From: Leptospira perolatii
Lineage (GTDB): Bacteria > Spirochaetota > Leptospiria > Leptospirales > Leptospiraceae
Direction of reading: 5' to 3'
Length of the DNA stretch: 64,000 nucleotides
Assembly (NCBI RefSeq): GCF_002811875.1
Contig: NZ_NPDZ01000009.1
Location: 62,001-126,000 of the forward strand
The translations under genes and the position numbers were made by a program. Shown here piece after piece: positions 58,579 through 64,000 of the stretch; position 1 is the first letter of the stretch; each line of letters starts with the position of its first letter. The notes under the pieces were generated by a model that saw nothing but the letters and a program-made list of their open reading frames with translations, ran no database searches and was not told where the DNA came from.

Positions 58579-59541
58579 ATGTTAAAACAGGCTTTTGAAA
58601 TAGAAGTATTAGAAGATTCCACTTCGGATAAGAGATATTCTCGAATTACTCAAGCCTTTGTTTATTCATTTTACGAGCAAATAGGTGTACTAAAATTATA
58701 TCGAGTAATTCTTTTTGAGTTAGAAGATGCCTTTAGTGAATTTTCCATTCCGAAAGAAATTGGTTACGGAATTATAGAGGGGGAAGCTAAAGATCAACGA
58801 ATTCGCTTTCACCATAACCTACGTGATATTCCGATTTACGAGCAGGACAAGCGAAACTGGCAAGCGGTATTCAAAATCGCGAAGCAAATGGTAGATGCTT
58901 TAGACACTCGTGCAACGTATGACGCCCTATCCAAGCTTTTGCCGGAAGTAACGAGAATAGCGGCCATCGAGAAATTGGATAGGCGGCTCAGTAAAATCAG
59001 TAGTCGTAATGAATTAGATTTTTTTAAGATTGAAGAGCTTAATAAAATTAAGAAACCAAAATTGATTATCTACCTGTTGTTGACGGCCCTACTCGGGGCT
59101 ATCAATTTCCTAAACTTAAAAATTTTTCCGATTCTTGAAATATTTGCATTAGTGTTGTACTTCGTAGAACGAAGAAAATTTTCATCTGCAATTAAGGAAG
59201 TAAAAGAAAGGGAAAGAAAGATTCAGCAGCGAAATTCTCCTTTTTCTTTAGGGGTTCTCGACGGTAATAAAACAGAGGTATTGAATAAAATTTCTAAAAT
59301 TAAGCAGCAAATTTTAGATTCTAAAGAATCGAAATGCTATTTTGATTTTAATACTGAGGCGTTGCTTGACGAAAGCCGGGGAGAGGGCCTGTACATGATT
59401 TGTATTAAAGCCGAAATCTTTGAAAAGACTATTCAATATTCTCTCGTGATTCCTTTCCATCCGTCAGCAGATAGAGAGGGATATTGCCTTTTTTGGGAAT
59501 GTAGTTTGATGATGATTGATGAAGAGCCTTACCCTACCTAA
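58579..59541 (+). CDS. Membrane protein of unknown function
   Basis: A 320-residue protein that I do not recognise. Two hydrophobic segments (about residues 160-178 and 184-196, around L-I-I-Y-L-L-L-T-A-L-L-G-A-I-N-F-L and I-F-P-I-L-E-I-F-A-L-V-L-Y) lie between a charged helical N-terminal half and a C-terminal domain rich in strands. Codon use is visibly more AT-rich than that of its neighbours, as is the upstream 143 bases, which suggests transfer or a local composition shift. Flanked by the amidase and the MuiA-like gene, which it does not overlap. No operon partner. Confidence 0.65.
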   Translation: MLKQAFEIEVLEDSTSDKRYSRITQAFVYSFYEQIGVLKLYRVILFELEDAFSEFSIPKEIGYGIIEGEAKDQRIRFHHNLRDIPIYEQDKRNWQAVFKIAKQMVDALDTRATYDALSKLLPEVTRIAAIEKLDRRLSKISSRNELDFFKIEELNKIKKPKLIIYLLLTALLGAINFLNLKIFPILEIFALVLYFVERRKFSSAIKEVKERERKIQQRNSPFSLGVLDGNKTEVLNKISKIKQQILDSKESKCYFDFNTEALLDESRGEGLYMICIKAEIFEKTIQYSLVIPFHPSADREGYCLFWECSLMMIDEEPYPT

Positions 59542-59761
59542 CTTCCGGCCCTGAGGCTTCTGAATTGCTTACTCTCACTTCAACAAAAAGACGACCTTAA
59601 GACTCAAAGCAACCCTCGGTAAGGACAGACCCGAATTCGATCTTTTGGGGCAATAAGAGACCAATAAATTCTTGTGTCTGCAATTGATTTACGATAATCA
59701 GGCTCTGCTAGAGTGACCTATTTTGACTTTTGTTTAGATAGTAATAAAGTAGGGGAATGAT

Positions 59762-61489
59762 ATGAATACAAATCAAATGAACCGAAAGTTTAGAATTCGC
59801 ATTTTTACAGCATTTCTATTAATTCAGTTGGCACCTTTTTCTTCCTCCTGGAGTTTCGAAGAAAAGGATATGACGAAAGTTGTTGGAAGGATCGGCTCAG
59901 TGGTTGTCTTTTCTGATCGAGCACTCGTTCGTAGAAACCAAGAAGTCAAAATCGATTCAGAATCTACAAAGATTCGATTTGTAAACTTGCCTGCTTCTAT
60001 TATTCCAGATTCGATTCGCACCTCTGCCGAAGGTCTAAATATTTCCTCTGTTTCTGTGCGATCTAAACCAACGGACGAAAGTGCAGAATCAGAGGACGAT
60101 CCATTCAAAAAGAAAATGGATTTGATTCAAAAAGAAATACGATCCGAGAACGACAAAAAAGCGAACTATCAGGAACAGTTAAAAGTCCTCAACTCCATGA
60201 GCAAGTTAACGACTGCTGAAACTGACAAGCAGGTTCGTGTAAATGCAATCGATCTAAAAATTTGGGGATCTAGTCTAGATTTTTTGGAGCAAAGGCGCAG
60301 CGAATACCAGAGCAAAATTCGAAAATCCGATGAAAGGATAGAACAATTAAATAAAGATTATGAAGTTGCGAACTCTGCCTTTCTTAGATCAACAAACTCT
60401 AAACGTTGGTCCGACAACGAAGTTGAAGTAATTTGTTCTGGAAAGCCTAATACCAGAGGAACCGTATCGATCGAGTATTTGGTGACGAACGTATCCTGGA
60501 AAGGAATTTACGATTTGCACGGTTCTTCCGAAGGAGGAGAGTTTCGTTTAGAATCTCGCGCTGCTATAAGGCAGTATACAGGTGAAGACTGGAACAATGT
60601 GGAAATTACGATCTCGGGTGCAAAACCTTCCGTAGGACTTTTCCTACCACCTTTGAGGCCCTGGAGAGTTCGTCCCGGAAAACTGAGTGCACAAGGAAAT
60701 GCAAATAAAGCAGATACCGTGTCGGATGAGGAAAACGCAGTAGGTAGCGAAAGCACTGAAGGGGAAGATTTAGTAAATTTTGTTTTTCGCTTATCAAACC
60801 GAGAAACTATCATAAGCGATAATTCCGATCATGGAGTTGCAATCGATAGTGCAAAACTGAAAGGCACAGTTCATCATATTGCAATTCCGCTTCTTTCTAA
60901 TTTTGTTTTCTTAAGGGCGAAGATTAAGAATACTTCCAAGTTCCCCTTAGTCTGGAATGACGTGAAAGTTTTTATGGACGGTAGCTTTATCGGAAGTTCC
61001 ACTCTCGGGACCCGAGCTGCGGTAGGGCAGGAGTTCGAAATGTACTTGGGACCGGATCCAAGGATGGAACTGAAGCGAACTCTTTTAAAAGGAGAAGTTA
61101 CTGAAGGCGGATTGCTTAGTAAAACTGTGCAAATCGAAAATCAATGGCAGATCGAAGTATCAAACTATACAAAGCGGCCAAGACAAGTGACTGTTTACGA
61201 TCAGTATCCGGTTTCTGCGGATCCGAATATTTCTACAAAGTTTTTGGGCTCTAACAACGCGAGTTTGAAGAAAGATGAAAACGGAATTCTGGTCTGGACC
61301 TTAAATCTAAAGCCGAGCGAAAAAGAAAAATTTGATTTCACTTATTCGATGGATATTCCGCAAACAATGTGGGCAAGCTTGGAAAGTATGAACGATGACA
61401 GGAAATCAGTGAACGATCTTCCTGCATCACCTCAGAATGCTCCTTATAAGCAAAAGAAAGTATATAATATCGAAAGAATGATGAAGTAG
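59762..61489 (+). CDS. DUF4139/MuiA-family exported protein
   Basis: A 575-residue protein with a signal-peptide-like N-terminus (about residues 8-32). It follows the MuiA (mucoidy inhibitor) layout: an N-terminal DUF4140-type domain V-V-V-F-S-D-R-A-L-V-R-R (about 47-58), with I-S-S-V-S-V-R (about 92-98), a coiled-coil stretch (about 110-215), then a DUF4139 domain (about 225-560) ending in W-T-L-N-L-K-P-S-E-K-E-K-F-D-F-T-Y. Family members are secreted or outer-envelope proteins of unknown activity. AGGGG is six bases before the ATG. Confidence 0.85.
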   Translation: MNTNQMNRKFRIRIFTAFLLIQLAPFSSSWSFEEKDMTKVVGRIGSVVVFSDRALVRRNQEVKIDSESTKIRFVNLPASIIPDSIRTSAEGLNISSVSVRSKPTDESAESEDDPFKKKMDLIQKEIRSENDKKANYQEQLKVLNSMSKLTTAETDKQVRVNAIDLKIWGSSLDFLEQRRSEYQSKIRKSDERIEQLNKDYEVANSAFLRSTNSKRWSDNEVEVICSGKPNTRGTVSIEYLVTNVSWKGIYDLHGSSEGGEFRLESRAAIRQYTGEDWNNVEITISGAKPSVGLFLPPLRPWRVRPGKLSAQGNANKADTVSDEENAVGSESTEGEDLVNFVFRLSNRETIISDNSDHGVAIDSAKLKGTVHHIAIPLLSNFVFLRAKIKNTSKFPLVWNDVKVFMDGSFIGSSTLGTRAAVGQEFEMYLGPDPRMELKRTLLKGEVTEGGLLSKTVQIENQWQIEVSNYTKRPRQVTVYDQYPVSADPNISTKFLGSNNASLKKDENGILVWTLNLKPSEKEKFDFTYSMDIPQTMWASLESMNDDRKSVNDLPASPQNAPYKQKKVYNIERMMK

Positions 61490-61524
61490 AGGATATTATA
61501 GGAATTAGGCAGCGAACCGGATCC

Positions 61525-61573
61525 AAAAAAAAACTGCACCGATACTAGGAAAAAGCTATTCTAGTATCGGTGC
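61525..61573 (-). terminator. Strong intrinsic terminator for the small lipoprotein operon
   Basis: A perfect 13-bp stem GCACCGATACTAG (61536-61548) and CTAGTATCGGTGC (61561-61573) with a 12-nt loop. On the minus strand it is followed by AG and nine T residues (the A run at 61525-61533). The plus strand has no T tract after it, so it serves the minus-strand genes. Confidence 0.88.
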
Positions 61574-61585
61574 GAATTCGGTAGT

Positions 61586-61813
61586 TCAATCAAGGTCGTT
61601 AATACTCAATTTTAGATCAATGCATTCTACCTTTGAATCGGCGACCGTGCATTTCTCTACTCCATGGTACGGAAAATTATTTGTGCGTTTCTTCTTAATC
61701 ACTGCGTATACTCTCAAGTATGTGTTTTCATTGATTTGAGCAACGGATAAGTTTGTTTTATAAGTAGCGCAATTCGTCAGGAGTAAAGTGAAAGTAATGA
61801 TAATTTTTTTCAT
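61586..61813 (-). CDS. Small lipoprotein, third of a tandem triplet
   Basis: A 75-residue protein with a signal of about 15 residues and lipobox L-L-T-N-C (Cys15, Asn at -1). The mature part holds two further cysteines, C-T-V-A-D-S-K-V-E-C, eight residues apart, followed by short strands (IDLKLSI). The same paired-Cys pattern is seen in the two upstream genes, which suggests a shared small fold and duplication. It lies 15 bases downstream of the second gene. Function unknown. Confidence 0.7.
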   Translation of the reverse strand: MKKIIITFTLLLTNCATYKTNLSVAQINENTYLRVYAVIKKKRTNNFPYHGVEKCTVADSKVECIDLKLSINDLD

Positions 61814-61828
61814 GACTATAAACCTTCT

Positions 61829-62116
61829 CTATTTGCAATTTAAATTGCTTTCGGAATCAGAAACACAAACTAGAACATCGGGTAAATACCATTCTGTCTT
61901 TTGCACTCCACCCAAGATTTGATGTTCTTCGGGAACTAGTCGTTTAACAATATACTGAGTCGGAGCAGTTTCCTTCTTCTCGTCTTTTGGCTTGACTTCC
62001 TTGACTTCCTTGATTTCCAGGAGCCAGTGACCAGTAACAGTCAAGCAATTGGAAATAAAGAAAATAGAAAGAAATAAGAATTGGATTAAGTATGTTTTCC
62101 TGATACTTTCCTTCAT
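61829..62116 (-). CDS. Small lipoprotein, second of a tandem triplet
   Basis: A 95-residue protein with a hydrophobic signal and lipobox F-I-S-N-C (Cys24). The middle is charged (E-I-K-E-V-K-E-V-K-P-K-D-E-K-K-E), and the C-terminus has C-V-S-D-S-E-S-N-L-N-C, two cysteines nine residues apart, one residue from the end. The ATG overlaps the stop of the upstream gene (ATGA), so the two are translationally coupled. Function unknown. Confidence 0.7.
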   Translation of the reverse strand: MKESIRKTYLIQFLFLSIFFISNCLTVTGHWLLEIKEVKEVKPKDEKKETAPTQYIVKRLVPEEHQILGGVQKTEWYLPDVLVCVSDSESNLNCK

Positions 62117-62367
62117 TTTAGATAACCGCCCTTCCAGTAATTTTCATCCACGGTAATCTTTATTTCCTTATCGCATTTTAGTTCTTCTCCTAAAACGGTA
62201 CACGAAAAAGTCCTGTACTTAACATCGAATGCCCGACTGGTCCATGTAGACAAATAAACTCCTCCTTTTTTCGGATCTAACCGATAGATAAAATGTTTCG
62301 GTGCACAATTCATCGCGAATAATATAGCGACTGCCAATGGCACTCGGATCATTTTTTGTATTTTCAT
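62113..62367 (-). CDS. Small lipoprotein, first of a tandem triplet
   Basis: An 84-residue protein with signal MKIQKMIRVPLAVAILFAMNC (lipobox A-M-N-C, Cys21). The mature part has C-T-V-L-G-E-E-L-K-C, two cysteines eight residues apart, then a strand (D-K-E-I-K-I-T-V). The ATG at 62367 has GGAGG eight bases upstream. A longer frame to 62427 lacks a site and passes through a hairpin. It heads the triplet and overlaps the next gene by four bases. A palindrome and a terminator-like hairpin lie just upstream. Confidence 0.75.
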   Translation of the reverse strand: MKIQKMIRVPLAVAILFAMNCAPKHFIYRLDPKKGGVYLSTWTSRAFDVKYRTFSCTVLGEELKCDKEIKITVDENYWKGGYLK

Positions 62368-62387
62368 TTTTGGATCCTCCCTGATTG

Positions 62388-62414
62388 AAAAACCCGCCTT
62401 GTAAGAAAGGGCGG
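62388..62414 (-). terminator. Candidate terminator between the adenylate cyclase gene and the lipoprotein triplet
   Basis: On the minus strand, CCGCC and GGCGG (complements of 62410-62414 and 62394-62398) form a 5-bp GC stem with an 11-nt loop, followed by a G and five T residues. The plus strand also has a partial T-rich tail, so it could act in both directions. Confidence 0.5.
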
Positions 62415-62424
62415 ATTTTATTAT

Positions 62425-62442
62425 CACTCAATGACTTGAGTG
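62425..62442. promoter_or_regulatory. Inverted repeat upstream of the lipoprotein triplet
   Basis: Arms CACTCAA (62425-62431) and TTGAGTG (62436-62442) separated by TGAC, a perfect 7-bp inverted repeat about 60 bases upstream of the triplet's start. Candidate operator or hairpin, regulator unknown. Confidence 0.35.
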
Positions 62443-62562
62443 TATATAGTTTTTAAGAATCGGTCGTCCACCCGGACAACATTGGACACGAGAAAGCGAA
62501 TTTTCCGTCGGCTGATTCGAGAGGATGATTTGTGAAAAAAGAGAATGGATTCAAAAATCAGA

Positions 62563-63810
62563 TCAAGAATTCTTGATCCCGGTCAAAAGGTAGGTCTCGA
62601 GTTCCCCCTTTCCTTTCATGGAAATCTTTCCACGGAATTCAAAGTCAAAGGAATCATTTAGCTTCTCGTACACATCTTTGCTTACATTGATGCTTCCGCC
62701 TAGTCCGTGGGATTCCATTCGACTCGCAGTATTTACGCTATCTCCCCAGAGATCATAGGTGAATTTTCTTTGACCGATGATACCGGCGACCGCCGGGCCG
62801 GTGTGCATACCTATCCTTAATCGGATTCGATCTCCGTATTTGTTCCTCATAATCGTCTGCATCGAAAGTGCTAAATGAGCGATTTTTTTAAGGCTTTCTT
62901 CGTCCTCCGAAGGAATTCCTCCGGCGACCATATAAGCGTCTCCGATCGTTTTAATTTTTTCTAATCCGAATTTTTCCGATTCACGATCGAACTCGCTGAA
63001 TATATCGTTCAAAAGATTTACGACTTGTTCCGGACTCATAGATTCTGCGAGTTCAGTAAAGCCCACGATGTCTGCGAATAGAATAGCCGCCTGATCGAAT
63101 CGGTCTGCTATAAAGGTTTCTTTTCCCTTTAATCTTTCTGCGATCGATTTAGGTAAAATGTTCAGTAGTAGACCTTCTGATTTTGCTCTCTCCTGATCTA
63201 ACTCTATTTCTGCACTCATGTAAGTATTATAAATATAGTAACTGAACCCTGTTACTAAAATTCCGAGTCCTACGTGCATTACCATTTTTGTAAAAGCCAT
63301 TACTTCTTTTGGTGCGGCAAATTTATGGAAAGAATCATGGTCGATAAACCAGTACTCGATCGCAATAAACACCAAAAATGCAATTGCCACTAGGGTAAGG
63401 GTTGTTCTTTTTTCTTTCGGAGGTCCTATAAAATAGGTGAGTAGTGCAACCGTAAGCAAGTAAAGTTGGAAATCCATTTCTTTTCCTACTAGCAAGGACA
63501 GGGACGTAAGGAACAAAATGGAAATTGTTGCAAAGTATGCTCGAACGAAGGATAGTTTATTTTTGTAATTTAAGAAAAATACAAATAGCAAAAGAACTTC
63601 GTAGATAGCCCCGAGAAGCAGAATCGGTCCGTAGAATATCTCAATCGCTACGACCAGATTTAGGAACGCTGAAATCATTAACACCACCAAAGCCGAACTG
63701 TTAACGAGTATGATGTACTTCGTCTCCAGTGTCGATGTCTTTGGGGTCACACCCAAATGAGCGATTTTACTTAAGAATTTTTGTATCGATCGAAAAACTC
63801 CCATATTCAT
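62563..63810 (-). CDS. Membrane class III adenylate cyclase
   Basis: A 415-residue protein with six hydrophobic segments (about residues 32-197), a short linker, and a C-terminal class III cyclase domain (about 230-410). Metal-binding Asp247 (ILFADIVGF) and Asp291 (IGDAYM), the adenine-selecting Lys287 and Asp353 (TYDLWGDSVN), and the transition-state Asn360/Arg364 are all present, so it should make cAMP from ATP, not cGMP. It needs dimerisation to act. The CRP-like protein at 2507-3034 could sense its product (inference). ATG start without a strong ribosome-binding site. Confidence 0.93.
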   Translation of the reverse strand: MNMGVFRSIQKFLSKIAHLGVTPKTSTLETKYIILVNSSALVVLMISAFLNLVVAIEIFYGPILLLGAIYEVLLLFVFFLNYKNKLSFVRAYFATISILFLTSLSLLVGKEMDFQLYLLTVALLTYFIGPPKEKRTTLTLVAIAFLVFIAIEYWFIDHDSFHKFAAPKEVMAFTKMVMHVGLGILVTGFSYYIYNTYMSAEIELDQERAKSEGLLLNILPKSIAERLKGKETFIADRFDQAAILFADIVGFTELAESMSPEQVVNLLNDIFSEFDRESEKFGLEKIKTIGDAYMVAGGIPSEDEESLKKIAHLALSMQTIMRNKYGDRIRLRIGMHTGPAVAGIIGQRKFTYDLWGDSVNTASRMESHGLGGSINVSKDVYEKLNDSFDFEFRGKISMKGKGELETYLLTGIKNS

Positions 63811-63863
63811 TCATATAGAGGAATTCAAGCGAAATACAACGATTAAACGAGAAATTCGGGAAA

Positions 63864-64000
63864 TTAATCCAATGCTAAGATTACAGAAGATGCATTAAAA
63901 AAAGCGCAGACATCATTTCCGACGATCAGGTTCAGATCTTTCCTAGCTTCACTCGTAATGATCGAAGTCAGCTTATTTCCCCCGTTTACTTCAACCACTA
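63864..64000 (-). CDS. C-terminal end of a Mop/TOBE-domain protein (partial)
   Basis: The minus-strand frame is open to the right edge of the window and stops at 63864-63866, so only the last 44 residues are visible. They read ...ITSEARKDLNLIVGNDVCAFFNASSVILALD, a close fit to the molybdate-binding Mop/TOBE domain, with its A-F-x-x-A-S-S-V-I-L tail. Such domains end ModC-type ABC ATPases, ModE-type regulators and molbindins. Which of these this is cannot be told without the upstream part. Confidence 0.8.
   Translation of the reverse strand, partial: VVEVNGGNKLTSIITSEARKDLNLIVGNDVCAFFNASSVILALD

Overview
The window reads as a chromosomal segment of a spirochaete of the genus Leptospira or a close relative (inference). 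The grounds are the many small lipoproteins with relaxed spirochaetal lipoboxes (often Asn just before the Cys), frequent TTG/GTG starts in tightly overlapping operons, spirochaete-type conserved hypotheticals, moderate GC content (roughly 40-45% by eye), and the mixture of genes. No rRNA, tRNA, CRISPR array, prophage or insertion sequence was seen. The species cannot be fixed from the sequence alone.

Layout. 1-4127 (+): tail of an oxidoreductase-like gene, then an overlapping run of AarF/UbiB-type kinase, signal peptidase II (lspA), a cyclic-nucleotide-binding protein and an AI-2E-family permease. 4315-6875 (-): a nitrilase-like protein without catalytic residues and a 608-residue unknown. 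6991-8876 (+): STAS-domain protein, lipoprotein, and a MazEF toxin-antitoxin pair with an operator over its promoter. 8929-16744 (-): ileS, a leucine-rich-repeat lipoprotein, purL, a flavin reductase and an amidase. 16842-19775 (+): ankyrin-repeat protein and an orphan adenine-N6 DNA methyltransferase with operator-like palindromes. 19797-20713 (-): maoC-like and marR-like genes. 21059-32750 (+): complex I operon nuoABCDEFHJKLMN, with no nuoG or nuoI, followed by an SseB-like gene. 33339-37370: organophosphate/MFS transporter, lipoprotein, thiL and a YceI-type lipoprotein. 37606-41805 (+): rplM, rpsI, alaS and a YajQ-family gene. 41923-47355: small envelope proteins, an active/inactive M16 peptidase pair and an RNase Z-like hydrolase. 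47554-55170 (+): a reduced division/cell-wall cluster rsmH-ftsL-murE-mraY-ftsW-murG-murC, without ftsI, murF or murD. 55268-61489 (+): methyltransferase, an unknown exported protein with its own promoter and terminator, an N-acetylmuramoyl-L-alanine amidase, an unknown membrane protein and a MuiA-like DUF4139 protein. 61586-63810 (-): three tandem tiny lipoproteins and a membrane adenylate cyclase. The right edge holds the tail of a Mop/TOBE-domain gene.

How the parts work together. Most of the window is core physiology: respiration (Nuo), peptidoglycan precursor synthesis and lipid II export/polymerisation (Mur/MraY/FtsW), translation (IleS, AlaS, L13, S9, RsmH), purine and thiamine synthesis, and lipoprotein maturation (LspA) serving the many lipoproteins encoded here. 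cAMP signalling is represented at both ends, by an adenylate cyclase and a CRP-like sensor.

The most unusual structure is a repeated composite intergenic element. It consists of an 18-bp perfect palindrome (TGTAGGAGCTCCTACA core), a 71-76 nt spacer of unrelated sequence that carries its own inverted repeat, and a nearly invariant C-rich core ending in a GC hairpin. There are three full copies (near 4.2, 37.4 and 47.4 kb) and one copy of the core alone (15.2 kb).
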